Assembly: GCF_000188155.2 (NCBI RefSeq)
Contig: NZ_KE124774.1
Location: 3,736,934 to 3,800,933 of the forward strand
DNA length: 64,000 bases
Source of the DNA: Methylocystis sp. ATCC 49242
GTDB taxonomy: Bacteria > Pseudomonadota > Alphaproteobacteria > Rhizobiales > Beijerinckiaceae
Reading direction: 5' to 3'
The position numbers were made by a program, and so were the translations under genes. Under the pieces are notes generated by a model. The model made no database searches. It was not told the origin of the DNA and saw only the letters and a list, made by a program, of their open reading frames with translations. Shown piece after piece: positions 52,299 to 61,469 of this stretch. The first letter of the stretch is position 1; each line of letters begins with the position of its first letter.

Positions 52299-54625
52299 GT
52301 TTCCTCTTCCGCATTTTGCAGAGGCAGCGTGAAGCTGAAAACGGCCCCGCCTCGGGGATTCGGTTTTGCCCAGATTCGCCCGTAATGCGCTTCGATGATG
52401 GATCGCGAAATCGACAGCCCGACGCCCATGCCCTTCTCTTTCGTGGTCGCAAAAGGTTCGAAGAAATCTTCTTCGACATTTCCGGCCAACCCTCCGCCGG
52501 TGTCCGTGACGTCGACGCGAATTGTCCTGTCGTCGGGATTGGACGTGGAGACGATCAATTCCCGCTTTTCCGTTTCTTGCATCGCCTCCATCGCATTGCG
52601 CATGAGGATGACGAGAACCTGTTGCAGCTGGGCCCTGTCCGCCACCACATCGTCTCTGCTCGCGTTGCGTTCCAGACGTATCTGCGCGTCTGTTTTGGCG
52701 CCGTCCGCCAGCATCGAGTCGTAAGTGTTCAGGATCAGCTCGTGCACGCTCACGAGGGTTTTGTCGGGCTCGCCGCGCGCAACCAGTTGCCGCAGGCTGT
52801 TGACGATTTTCCCTGCGCGCAATGTCTGGATTGTCGCCTTGTCGATCAATTCGACAATATTCGTTCCGGCTTCTTGCGGCGGTCTTTCCAGCAATCGCCG
52901 CGCGACCTTGAGATAGGTGGCGGTCGCCGCGAGCGGCTGATTGATCTCATGTGCGAGCTTCCCGGCCATTCCGGCCATGGCGTCGAGACGGCCCCTGTTC
53001 AGTTTTTCTACCCGCTGCTGAACTTTTCGTTGCTCGGACAGATCCTTGACGAAGCCGATAAGGATGCGTCGATGATCGTATCGGGCCTCCGAAAGACTGA
53101 ATTCCGCAGGAAAGACTTTTCCGTTTCGGCGACGCGCCTCGACTTCCCATCTGTGGCCGATTCCGGCCTCGAGGGCGCGGAGGTCATTGGCCTCCTTGGT
53201 TTCGGGTCTGGTCGCGACGTCGCTCAGCAGCGCTGTGATATTGCATGCAGCCAGTTCCCCGGCGTCGTATCCGAACATCGAAAGCGCAGCCCGATTGACG
53301 GACTGGATACGACCGTCTGAATCCATCGTGATGACGGCGTCCTGTGCGCCGTCGATCATGGCCTGCAATCGCGCGGCGGTTTCGGCGAGGGCTATTTCGG
53401 ATCTCTTGCGTTCGGTAACATCGGACACATAGCCGTGCCAGACGAGTTTGCCGTCTTGTTCGCAGACAGGCGCAGCCTGAGCCTCAAGCCATATTGCTCC
53501 CTTTTCCGGATGCTCGAAACGAAATTCGACATCCCAGTGGGAGAGGCTGTGCGCCGACTCGACAAGCGCGGCGTTGAGATGGTCGTGATCCGCGACATGA
53601 ACGCGTCGATAGAAGACGCGCGCGTCTGCGCAAATATCCTCGGCGGCGACGCCGAACACGGCTTTGGCCTTGGGCGAGACGTAGCGATAGGCGATGTGAC
53701 TGTCGTCGCCAAGATAGAATGAAAACACCACGCCGGGAGTCGTGGCGGCGACGCTCTCCAATTGCTCCGCCAATTGTGCGCGTTCCTGATGCGCCCGTGC
53801 GGCGACTTTTTCATCCGTAACATCGCGCGCGACGCCGACGACGCGCACCGGCTTGCCGTTCTCGAACGCCGTCTGGCCGCGCGACGAGACCCAGCGAATG
53901 GCGCCGTCCGTCACTCTGCGAATTCGATACTCGGCGTGATAAAGCCCGTTGCCGGATGGCTCGAGCGCCGCACGCAAAGCCTCGCGCGGCCGGGAAACGT
54001 CGTTGGGAAGGATGGTTCGAAACACCACATCCGGATTGACGTCGACATCGGGCGCCAAACCGAAGATCGAACGAAATTCGTCGTTGACGATAGCGGCGTT
54101 TTTTCCAAGATCGAGAAGCCATGTCCCGATGGCGCCTGCGGAAATCGCGATCTGGAGATGCCGGGTCGCGATATTCAGCCGTTCGGCGATTTCGCGTTTT
54201 TCCTGCGATTCGTTGAGGCGAAGCCGCGTGCGATGCAGGATTTCGGTGATGATGGAAAGGACCGTGCAGCTGGCGATGAAGAGCGACAGGCCAAAAGGAT
54301 AGGCGGCGGTCTCCACCGGCCTGAACCAGAGATGCGAAACAAAGGCCCCTGAAAAAGTTGCGAACAGGCCGGGGTAGAATCCGCCGAGAACGGCGGCGAT
54401 TTCCACGGCAGGGTAGAGGGTCGCAAATGTAAAATGCCCTTCGAGCCCGCTCGCAAGCGCGACGCGCGCCGACGTCCCGATGGCGACGGCCAAGGCCGCG
54501 ATCGCCAGACGCCACCATAGCGGCGACGCGTAAACGGACGCGACCCAGCTGGTCGCGGCGTCGACGCGTCGCATGAACGATGGAGTCGTTACGAAGGGTT
54601 TCATGTCAGGGAGTGGGGCGACCAT
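52295..54625 (-). CDS. Membrane PAS sensor histidine kinase, FixL-like
   Basis: The protein is up to 776 residues; a start at M18 is possible. An N-terminal set of hydrophobic helices (about 35-135: FATLYPAVEIAAVLGGFYPGLFATFSG) resembles DUF4118/MASE-type sensor segments. Three PAS/PAC domains follow (about 150-275, 290-410, 415-535), the last ending DLSEQRKVQQRVEKLNRGRLDAM. The kinase core has H559 in LAHEINQPLAATATYLKVARRLLE, then NAMEAM (N box), DTGGGLAG (G1) and TTKEKGMGVGLSISRSI. The layout from the third PAS to the end matches FixL. However, the heme-ligand His region of FixL (RHEHDGY) is absent: the site reads VATRPETKEAND. Heme-based oxygen sensing is therefore not supported. Confidence 0.88.
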   Translation of the reverse strand: MVAPLPDMKPFVTTPSFMRRVDAATSWVASVYASPLWWRLAIAALAVAIGTSARVALASGLEGHFTFATLYPAVEIAAVLGGFYPGLFATFSGAFVSHLWFRPVETAAYPFGLSLFIASCTVLSIITEILHRTRLRLNESQEKREIAERLNIATRHLQIAISAGAIGTWLLDLGKNAAIVNDEFRSIFGLAPDVDVNPDVVFRTILPNDVSRPREALRAALEPSGNGLYHAEYRIRRVTDGAIRWVSSRGQTAFENGKPVRVVGVARDVTDEKVAARAHQERAQLAEQLESVAATTPGVVFSFYLGDDSHIAYRYVSPKAKAVFGVAAEDICADARVFYRRVHVADHDHLNAALVESAHSLSHWDVEFRFEHPEKGAIWLEAQAAPVCEQDGKLVWHGYVSDVTERKRSEIALAETAARLQAMIDGAQDAVITMDSDGRIQSVNRAALSMFGYDAGELAACNITALLSDVATRPETKEANDLRALEAGIGHRWEVEARRRNGKVFPAEFSLSEARYDHRRILIGFVKDLSEQRKVQQRVEKLNRGRLDAMAGMAGKLAHEINQPLAATATYLKVARRLLERPPQEAGTNIVELIDKATIQTLRAGKIVNSLRQLVARGEPDKTLVSVHELILNTYDSMLADGAKTDAQIRLERNASRDDVVADRAQLQQVLVILMRNAMEAMQETEKRELIVSTSNPDDRTIRVDVTDTGGGLAGNVEEDFFEPFATTKEKGMGVGLSISRSIIEAHYGRIWAKPNPRGGAVFSFTLPLQNAEEET

Positions 54626-55041
54626 TGGGAGTTCCGGCCAAACGCATTCGTCTCTCGCTTCCTATGCTGCTCACAGGGGAAGGCGAGGAGCGCGCCGCCT
54701 CGACCGATGGCTCTAGTTTCCGCTTTTACAACGCCTTTGTCGACGTTCGAGTAAGATTTTTCCCGGACGCCGCCGGAAAGGCGGGATAGGCCTCATTAAG
54801 GCCAAGGCAAAGGTTTAGCGCTCGATCTTGCTGTCATTTCAAACGCTACGAAGCGGCGCGCCACGCCTTCGGTCTGTCGTGAAAAAACATTGTGATACGA
54901 CCCGCCTCGTGACGTCTGCGCCGTCTCGGCGCACCCGAACTCCATCCATGAAATACCCGCTCCGACGGGCGCCGATCCTGTCGTCGGAACCCGAACATGG
55001 GGTCGCTGCGACGTTAGATCGCTCCTGCGACGCTTTTGCTA

Positions 55042-55069
55042 TTGAACTATAGTTAAGGTTGCATATTAT
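55042..55069 (+). promoter_or_regulatory. Candidate sigma-70-like promoter for hybrid kinase
   Basis: TTGAAC (55042-55047) and TATTAT (55064-55069) are separated by 16 nt in an AT-rich pocket of the divergent region, about 210 nt upstream of the preferred start. A small palindrome ACTATAGT overlaps the -35 side. Only pattern-based. Confidence 0.4.
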
Positions 55070-55281
55070 CACGAAACGTCAAGTTCTGGTTGTATCGTGA
55101 TTTGTGCGGGAAAGCGTCGGCCTGACAAGGGCTTGTGACGACGGAAACTCTTGTTTCCGCGTTGGCGTGCGCATCCCCCGGGCCTCGTGGCAGGGGTCGC
55201 GTCGTGTCGAGAAACATCGGGGCTGTCGCCGAAAGGCGGCGCGATGCGGGCCTCTGCATCGCATGCGGGCGGAGTGTTGCG

Positions 55282-57198
55282 GTGAACCTTGAAAAGGTCG
55301 ATTGCGCGGAGAGTCTCGACTCTGGATCGTTCCTGCGCGGGGCGATTGACGCGTTGCCGCATCAGATCGCCGTGCTCGACCACGATGGCGTGGTGATCGC
55401 CGTGAACGAATCCTGGAAACGCTTCGCGCATGAAAACGGTGCCTCTTCGCGCGCGGCTTTCGTCGGAGCGGATTATCTCCATAACTGCCGCGCCGCCGCG
55501 GAGACCGACATTTACGCGCTCAGAACGCTTGTCGGATTCGGCGATATTCTCGCGGGCGAGCGCGACCAGTTCTCGATCGAATATCCATGTCGCGCGCCCG
55601 GAAACGAACGATGGTTCCTGATGCATGCGGCGCGCGTGAATCAACCGCCCGCAGCGGTGGTCGTCAGCCACACGGAGATCACCGATCGCAAGCGCATGGA
55701 AGAAGCGCTGAGGCGCGGTCAGGAGGATTTCGCGCTCGCGCAACAGGTCGGACAGATCGGCTGGTGGCGCCTGGAGACGAAGAAGAACGAATTGACATGG
55801 TCCGATGAAACGCGCCGCATATTCGACGCGGAACAAGTCGCTCCGCTGACCTATGATGACTTCATCGCCATGGTGCATCCTGATGATCGGGCCATCGTCA
55901 ATGGACGATGGGACGCGGCGTTGAACGGCGAGGCCTATGACGTCGAACATCGCATATTTGCGGGTGGCTGTGTGAAATGGGTGCGAGAAAAGGCCTATCT
56001 GGAGTTCGACGCCGCTGGCGCAGTAGCGAGCGCATTCGGCATCGTGCAGGACATAACGGAACGCAAGGCCGCTGAAGCGGCGCTGCGCGACGCTGACCGG
56101 CGAAAGGACGAGTTTCTCGCGACGCTGGCGCATGAACTGCGCAATCCGCTCACGCCGATCCGAAACGCCGTCCATCTCCTGCGCCTCAATTCCGAGACTC
56201 CCGGCAGGGAGAACCGTAATCCCAGGCTGTTCGAGATGGTCGAACGGCAGGTCAGTCATCTTGTCCGTCTTGTCGACGACCTTCTCGAAGTGTCGCGGAT
56301 CACGCGTGGCAAGATCGAGTTGAGGAAGGAGCGCCTCGATCTGACGGCGCTCCTTCGTCATGTCGTCGACGCCAGCCAGCCGGCTATTCAGCGTGGTGGT
56401 CATGAGCTTCGGATGGACCTGCCGTCTGCGCCCCTGATCCTCGACGCTGACCCCGTGCGGCTTTCGCAAATCTTCACGAATCTTCTCGACAACGCGGCCA
56501 AATACACCGAGGCGGGCGGGACCATTACGCTGACTGCGGCGCGACAAGGCGCCGCCGCGACGATCAGCGTGCGCGACAACGGCGTCGGCATTCCTGCGGA
56601 ATTGTTGCCTCGCGTGTTCGACATATTCACGCAGGTCGATCGGTCGTTAGGCCGGGCGCAAGGCGGGCTCGGCATCGGCCTTGCGCTCGTTCGCAGCCTG
56701 GTGGAGATGCACGGAGGTTCGGTCGAGGCCGACAGCGCGGGGCTGGGTCGTGGAAGCACATTTGTCGTTCGTCTGCCGCTGGCGGCGGGCGGCGCCGCGG
56801 ACAGCGAGACAGAAGACGGCGCGCTTCAGGGAGCGATGGTTTCCCGTCGGGTTCTGGTGATCGATGATGATCGGGACGTGGCCGACAGTCTTGCGATGTT
56901 TCTCGAGACGATGGGAGCGACGGTGCGGGCGGCCTACAGCGGCGACGCGGGGCTTGACGCGCTCGGCGAATTTGATCCGGAACTCGTTTTCCTCGATCTC
57001 GGCATGCCGCGAATGGACGGCTACGAGACCGCCCGCCGTATCCGCTCGCGGCCGGAGGGACGAAGGCTTCCCCTGGTGGCGCTGACCGGATGGGGGCAGG
57101 ATCAGGTCTGCGCGCGCGCCCGCGCGGCCGGTTTCGACCGGCACCTCACAAAGCCTGCCGACCTCGACGCGCTGCAGAACCTGCTGGTTTCGCTCTGA
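55282..57198 (+). CDS. Hybrid sensor histidine kinase with PAS domains and receiver
   Basis: A GTG at 55282 with GGCGGAG 7 nt upstream is preferred; an upstream GTG at 55135 would add 49 residues of low-quality sequence. From 55282 the protein is 638 residues. PAS 1 (about 15-140, ALPHQIAVLDHDGVVIAVNESWKRF), PAS 2 (about 150-260, GQIGWWRLETKKNELTWSDE) and a linker lead to the kinase: H284 (ATLAHELRNPLTPI), NLLDNAAKYTE (N box), DNGVGI and GGLGIGLALVRSLVEMHGG. A C-terminal receiver has LVIDDDRD and phosphoacceptor D572 (LVFLDLGMPRMDG). There is no TM helix, so it is a cytoplasmic sensor that phosphorylates its own receiver. It is divergent from the FixL-like gene. Ligand is unknown. Confidence 0.9.
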   Translation: MNLEKVDCAESLDSGSFLRGAIDALPHQIAVLDHDGVVIAVNESWKRFAHENGASSRAAFVGADYLHNCRAAAETDIYALRTLVGFGDILAGERDQFSIEYPCRAPGNERWFLMHAARVNQPPAAVVVSHTEITDRKRMEEALRRGQEDFALAQQVGQIGWWRLETKKNELTWSDETRRIFDAEQVAPLTYDDFIAMVHPDDRAIVNGRWDAALNGEAYDVEHRIFAGGCVKWVREKAYLEFDAAGAVASAFGIVQDITERKAAEAALRDADRRKDEFLATLAHELRNPLTPIRNAVHLLRLNSETPGRENRNPRLFEMVERQVSHLVRLVDDLLEVSRITRGKIELRKERLDLTALLRHVVDASQPAIQRGGHELRMDLPSAPLILDADPVRLSQIFTNLLDNAAKYTEAGGTITLTAARQGAAATISVRDNGVGIPAELLPRVFDIFTQVDRSLGRAQGGLGIGLALVRSLVEMHGGSVEADSAGLGRGSTFVVRLPLAAGGAADSETEDGALQGAMVSRRVLVIDDDRDVADSLAMFLETMGATVRAAYSGDAGLDALGEFDPELVFLDLGMPRMDGYETARRIRSRPEGRRLPLVALTGWGQDQVCARARAAGFDRHLTKPADLDALQNLLVSL

Positions 57199-57485
57199 CG
57201 CTCAGACCGCTTTGAGGCCCGCGCGCCCGGCCGAGCCGTAAATTTCCTCGACGGCGGTCCATTGGGTTCCGCAATCGACCGGCGCATTCCGGTCTCGTGA
57301 CCCGGCGCCCGATCAGCAACCAGGCCGGCTTTGGCTTCTCGCGTGGAAAAGCGAGAACGGCATTGCCGGCCGTCGTCCAGACGCCTCGATGATCGAGAGC
57401 CCGGCGCGCAATCCATAGAATTTGTTCATGTAATCACAAAAGCTTTGATGTTGACAAGCGATTGACGAAATCTCAGATTGCGTAA
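57199..57485. other. Intergenic region after hybrid kinase
   Basis: No firm gene is seen. On the minus strand from an ATG at about 57429 a frame reads MNKFYGLRAGLSIIEASG, is stopped after about 38 codons, and continues to VDCGTQWTAVEEIYGSAG. It might be a decayed small gene, but I do not recognise it. The stretch 57420-57510 is markedly AT-rich. Confidence 0.3.
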
Positions 57486-57734
57486 ATGAATTACAATAAC
57501 AAAAATAAGCACTTATACGGATGGGCTCCCTTTGTCGAGGTTCATGGCGTCTTCGTTACAGCCTGCTGCGACGGCCCCTATGTCGCCCGCTCGGCGGCCG
57601 AGGGGAATGAAAACTGGAGCTACTGGTATGTAGCCGGGCGGGATGGCCTCACGAATGCCTGGCGTGTCGGAGACGCCAATTGCGATTTGCGGCCGGCCCG
57701 CGTGTTTTCGCGGAAGCAGCCGCGAACGCCCTGA
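57486..57734 (+). CDS. Small ORF of unknown function
   Basis: It is 82 codons starting MNYNNKNKHLYGWAPFVEVH and containing WSYWYVAGRDGLTN. The N-terminus is asparagine/lysine-rich, unlike the neighbouring genes. There is no clear ribosome site, and a G+C-rich stretch downstream (57735-57890) is open in another frame (VIDADFIPRRGGGELLSLSD). A frameshifted or chance ORF is possible. Confidence 0.3.
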   Translation: MNYNNKNKHLYGWAPFVEVHGVFVTACCDGPYVARSAAEGNENWSYWYVAGRDGLTNAWRVGDANCDLRPARVFSRKQPRTP

Positions 57735-57887
57735 ATGAAGCTCTGAAGGCGAAGCCGTCGAAACGGATTCTGGCAGAGCCGCCAATGGCGCGCCGGTGAT
57801 CGATGCCGACTTCATCCCCCGGCGCGGCGGGGGTGAGCTTTTGTCGCTTTCGGATGGTGAGCGGCGCAGGCTTTTCATGAAGGCGTT

Positions 57888-59129
57888 CTAGCGCCCCGGC
57901 GTCAGCGCCTCCTTCATACGTCGATGCGTGCTCTCGAAGGCGGGCGCATAGGTCGGGTTTACGTTAGGCGCCTGAATCTCGATATAATTTCCGCCCTTCG
58001 CAATTCCGTTGTCCAATATCGCCCTGAAATCATCGATGGTTTCGCATGTGCGGGCGACGAAGGGCTTGTAGATGCAGCCGCTGCCCTCCCGAACACCCAT
58101 GAAGCCATTCATTTGCCATCCGATTTGCGCGCCCTTGTGGCCGGCGTCGAGCACTTCCTGAGGCGCCTTGGCCTGCCAGAGCGCGTTCCATTTCACCATC
58201 AGGCGATCCCGGAACATCGGAACCGCGGCGTTCAGTATCATGACTGTCAGGTCGTCCGGCGCGTCATGCGACGGCGTATAGATCTGTCCATTGTCGTCGA
58301 TGGAAGGAAAGGCGCCGCGGTGGATGATGTCCACCGCCAGGGTCTTGTCAGGAAACGCCTGCGCCGTCTCGGTCGCAATTTTCATCCACGCCGAGAGGAT
58401 CCTGTTTGGCGTAAAGCCGGCGTCAGCCCAGATCGCCGTCGCATCGGATTGTTTGCAGGGACCATCGTCGGGCTTGTTCGCCGCGACTCGCAATTCCTCC
58501 GTGGTGACATTGATGCCGCTGAGCTTGACGATCCTGACCGCATCATAGACAGCCCCGCGCGGCCGGCCGGCGACCTGCATGTCGCGCAAGTGCCCGGAAA
58601 GCGCAGTAATCATCGCGCCATATTCGCGCAGATAGGCGGGATGCCAGGGCGACGGCTGCGCGAGGACCGAGCAAAAGACGCCCCGCGGATTTCTGTTGTA
58701 ATTGAAATTGTTCCTCGGCACGCCAATCTGCGGATCATAGAGCCACTCCGGCGCAAAATGGCCGGCGATGATTCCCAACGACAATTTCTTGTTCAGCAGG
58801 ATGGCCTTCTCGACCCATTTGTCGAGATACGACCAGTCATAGACATGGGGGTTCGGCTCCACCAGATTCCACTCGATCGAGATGGCGGCGCCATCGATAT
58901 AATCGGCCGCCAGAGCGGCGTCGTACATCTCGTCGAAATTCTTGAGCGAGGGATGGTTCATATACACATAAAGGCCCGCCTCGCCTCGCTTCTCTGCGCT
59001 GGCTGAAGAGAGGGAACAACACTCCGATAATAAAAGCGCCGGCAAGGCGATGAGCCAGATCGATCGTCGCCGCCTCGTCGCGCGGGACGCGCGATAGCCG
59101 ATCCTGTGAGCGGTGTGACGCGGTTTCAT
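57888..59129 (-). CDS. Secreted TIM-barrel, glycoside-hydrolase-like protein
   Basis: The protein is 413 residues. An arginine-rich N-terminus (RASRATRRRRS) and a hydrophobic stretch (IWLIALPALLLSE) end at an AxA-type site SSASA, so it is exported; no good lipobox is present. The mature part looks like a (beta/alpha)8 glycoside hydrolase: AAISIEWNLVEPNPHVYDWSYLDKWVEKA resembles the beta-galactosidase/GH42-like 'W...EP..G.YDW..LD' element. It continues LSLGIIAGHFAPEWLYD, VYDAVRIVKLSGINVTTEEL and GAQIGWQMNGFMGVREG. The family is not certain and the catalytic acids cannot be fixed. It is the last gene of a probable operon, 65 nt after the FkbH-like gene. Confidence 0.6.
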   Translation of the reverse strand: MKPRHTAHRIGYRASRATRRRRSIWLIALPALLLSECCSLSSASAEKRGEAGLYVYMNHPSLKNFDEMYDAALAADYIDGAAISIEWNLVEPNPHVYDWSYLDKWVEKAILLNKKLSLGIIAGHFAPEWLYDPQIGVPRNNFNYNRNPRGVFCSVLAQPSPWHPAYLREYGAMITALSGHLRDMQVAGRPRGAVYDAVRIVKLSGINVTTEELRVAANKPDDGPCKQSDATAIWADAGFTPNRILSAWMKIATETAQAFPDKTLAVDIIHRGAFPSIDDNGQIYTPSHDAPDDLTVMILNAAVPMFRDRLMVKWNALWQAKAPQEVLDAGHKGAQIGWQMNGFMGVREGSGCIYKPFVARTCETIDDFRAILDNGIAKGGNYIEIQAPNVNPTYAPAFESTHRRMKEALTPGR

Positions 59130-59194
59130 CGGGGGCGCTCAACTTTCTCCGGCGCTTACGTATGGGGCGCGCGGCCGGCGCTCGATGCCGACGC

Positions 59195-61117
59195 TCACGC
59201 GGCCACAATATGCGAGATTGATCTCAAGTCCTCGTCAATGTCCATCGGGAGCTCCGGCGCGACATAATCGTCGAGCTTCAAGACCCAGGTCGAGCCCGGC
59301 TCGTCCCTGATGATTTCGCTGAAACCGAGCTTGCCGTAATGGTCGCGGACCATCTGGTTTTTCGCGCTCGGAATATAGCGCCCCACTAGCGTTTTTGCGC
59401 CGGCCGCCCGAGCCGCGGCGACCAGATGCCGCAAGACCGCCTCTTCGACGCGCCGCCCCAAAACCCTGCAACTCATGAGCCAGGTGTCTATCGTCCATTT
59501 TCCGTCGCCGATATCGGCGATCACGACGCTGATCATCCCGTTGTCGCCGAAGCGGTCCGCAAGGCGCACCTGCATCGTATGCTTGCACGGATCGGCCGCC
59601 ATTCGGCCGACCTCCAGTTCCGTATAGCGACGGGTGGTGAGGTTGAACTGGTTCGACTTGTTGATCAGTTGGGCGATTCTGGCGCAGCCTTCGGCGTTGA
59701 AGCGCTGAATGGCGCATTTCATTCCGAGCGACCGCAGATAGGCCTCCATATCGCTGGCGACCGCCTGCAAGGACGCGCGCGCCGCGTTGGCCTGGTAATC
59801 GTCGGCTCGCTTTCGGTCCTCATCGCCGAAGGCGACGGCCTCGAAGTAGCCAGCGGCCATGAGGGCGCGCGGATAGAGCGCGGGACACGACGGCAACTCC
59901 GGCACGGCGACCATCGGCAGCTCGGCGCGCACCTGCGCGCGTTCCGCCGGGTTGTCGTCGAGGAACACGAGCGCGTCGAGACCTATGTTCAACGTCTCGG
60001 CGATGACCTTCAGATTGGCGGCCTTGTCGAGCCAGTTCGCCTGGAACACGGCGATATGGTCCTCCTTCAGGACCATTTCCGAATGCTCCCGGAAGGGCAG
60101 GCGCGCGGCGGCGTCTTCGTTCTTCGAGCTGACGGCGAGGATAACGCCGCGATTTCGCAGTTCGAGCGCCATTTTCTGGATGGAGAGGAACGCTTCGCCC
60201 GCTGCGGAGCCTTGTCCGAGCCTGATTCCGGCGACGCCGTCGTCGCCGATCACGCCGCCCCACAGCGTGTTGTCGAGGTCGAGGACGAGGCATTTGCGCG
60301 ATTTGCCATAAACGGCTCCCAGCGTCCGCGCGACGAGCTCGGCGTATGGCGGGATGACGTCGGCGGAGAAGGGAAGCTTGGTCGCGTGCCACTGCTGCGG
60401 GTCGTCCCAGCGCTCCAGTCCGATCGAGCCGGCAAGCCGCGCCACGTCGACGATGACGAAACCATTTTCGGCGGCGAGTTGAGCCAGCCCGCTGTTGAAC
60501 GCGTCGACCTGCGTCAGCGGGGCGCCGGAATAGCGCCGGTCGAAACTGCCGAACAAAGGCTCCATCGGCGGCACGATCGTCTGCAACAGGATTGCGCCCT
60601 TCACGAACTGTTGAAGGCCGGCGCAGATGGAACGGACGACGCCGAGCGCCATCTCGGCAATCTTTTGAGATTCCTCGGGTGAGAACGCCGCCCTGTCCAG
60701 CCCCAGGCTGCGACGATCGCAGGCGACGAGAACCGCGTCCAGCCCGATCTGGCGAAGAGGACTGTCCGGATTCACCGCGTCGTCGACGGCCCTGCCGTAG
60801 TCGCCTTGGATCACGCGTATCCGCAGGTCACGGCGCGTCGCCGAAGCGGTGATCGCCGGTCCGAGCAGGGAAAGAGTGCCGTCGCCGATCAGGCCCAATT
60901 TGAGCTGTCTGGCGACATTGCCGCCCTCGGGCAGATCGTCGACGACGCGCGCGAGCTGGGCGAGCTGGACTTCGTCCAGCGCGCAATTCCCCAGCGCCTT
61001 CGCGCGCAGCCACAGACTCTCCCGATCGACGCCTTCCGCGGCGTCGCGCCTAATCCCGCGAACGCGATCGCGAAAATCCGCAGGCGGCGACGGCAGCCAG
61101 CCGAGTCGTGTCCACAT
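59195..61117 (-). CDS. FkbH-like HAD-IIIC protein (acyl-carrier-dependent glyceryl transfer type)
   Basis: The protein is 640 residues. A GGAG-type site (TAGGAGCAGGAC) overlaps the ACP stop. An N-terminal SGNH-like region (GLIGDGTLSLLG) precedes the HAD domain: motif I LVLDLDNTLWGGVIGDDG, motif II AVSSKNEDAA and motif III LVFLDDNPAERAQV. The C-terminus is an N-acetyltransferase-like fold (INKSNQFNLTTRRYTELEV, DRFGDNGMISVVIA, LVGRYIPSAKNQMV). FkbH proteins dephosphorylate 1,3-bisphosphoglycerate and load the glyceryl group on an acyl carrier protein, giving precursors such as methoxymalonyl-ACP. The ACP gene is 9 nt upstream, which fits this role. Which product is made is unknown. Confidence 0.88.
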   Translation of the reverse strand: MWTRLGWLPSPPADFRDRVRGIRRDAAEGVDRESLWLRAKALGNCALDEVQLAQLARVVDDLPEGGNVARQLKLGLIGDGTLSLLGPAITASATRRDLRIRVIQGDYGRAVDDAVNPDSPLRQIGLDAVLVACDRRSLGLDRAAFSPEESQKIAEMALGVVRSICAGLQQFVKGAILLQTIVPPMEPLFGSFDRRYSGAPLTQVDAFNSGLAQLAAENGFVIVDVARLAGSIGLERWDDPQQWHATKLPFSADVIPPYAELVARTLGAVYGKSRKCLVLDLDNTLWGGVIGDDGVAGIRLGQGSAAGEAFLSIQKMALELRNRGVILAVSSKNEDAAARLPFREHSEMVLKEDHIAVFQANWLDKAANLKVIAETLNIGLDALVFLDDNPAERAQVRAELPMVAVPELPSCPALYPRALMAAGYFEAVAFGDEDRKRADDYQANAARASLQAVASDMEAYLRSLGMKCAIQRFNAEGCARIAQLINKSNQFNLTTRRYTELEVGRMAADPCKHTMQVRLADRFGDNGMISVVIADIGDGKWTIDTWLMSCRVLGRRVEEAVLRHLVAAARAAGAKTLVGRYIPSAKNQMVRDHYGKLGFSEIIRDEPGSTWVLKLDDYVAPELPMDIDEDLRSISHIVAA

Positions 61118-61126
61118 GTCCTGCTC

Positions 61127-61381
61127 CTAACCCGCCGCTTGCGCGCGCCGCGCTACGGCGGCCACGAGATCGCCGACGTTCTTGAGCCCCTCTATCTCCT
61201 CGTCGGAAAAGCGGAACTGAAATTTGCGCTCGAGGGCGGTGAGGATCCGGACGTGTTGCAGACTGTCCCAGCCCTCGACTTCGTCCGCTGTCGTTGCTTC
61301 CGTAATCTCGCCAGCGTTCTCGAGATCGAGAACATCGACGATCACAGTCCTGATTTCTTCGAGCATGTCTGGATTTGACAT
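61127..61381 (-). CDS. Acyl carrier protein
   Basis: The protein is 84 residues from the ATG at 61381 (MSNPDMLEEIRTVIVDVLDL), which has AGGA 5 nt upstream; the longer frame to 61444 lacks a site. The phosphopantetheine serine is in the motif VEGWDSLQHVRIL, followed by ALERKFQFRFSDEEIEGLKNVGDLVAAV, the standard ACP helix pattern. It is most likely the carrier for the glyceryl unit loaded by the FkbH-like protein encoded 9 nt downstream. Confidence 0.9.
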   Translation of the reverse strand: MSNPDMLEEIRTVIVDVLDLENAGEITEATTADEVEGWDSLQHVRILTALERKFQFRFSDEEIEGLKNVGDLVAAVARRAQAAG

Positions 61382-61469
61382 CTTGTTCCTCATGCAAGTT
61401 TTCGAATATCTGTCGCCGTATTTCCCCGTTTGTGACGCCGGCAAGCGAAAAAGGCGGCCCTGTCTGCCG

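Noticed and set aside
57798-57890. Open frame VIDADFIPRRGGG...FMKAF as a gene
   Set aside because: No convincing start codon or ribosome site, only about 30-47 codons, and it runs into the convergent gene; kept only as a note.
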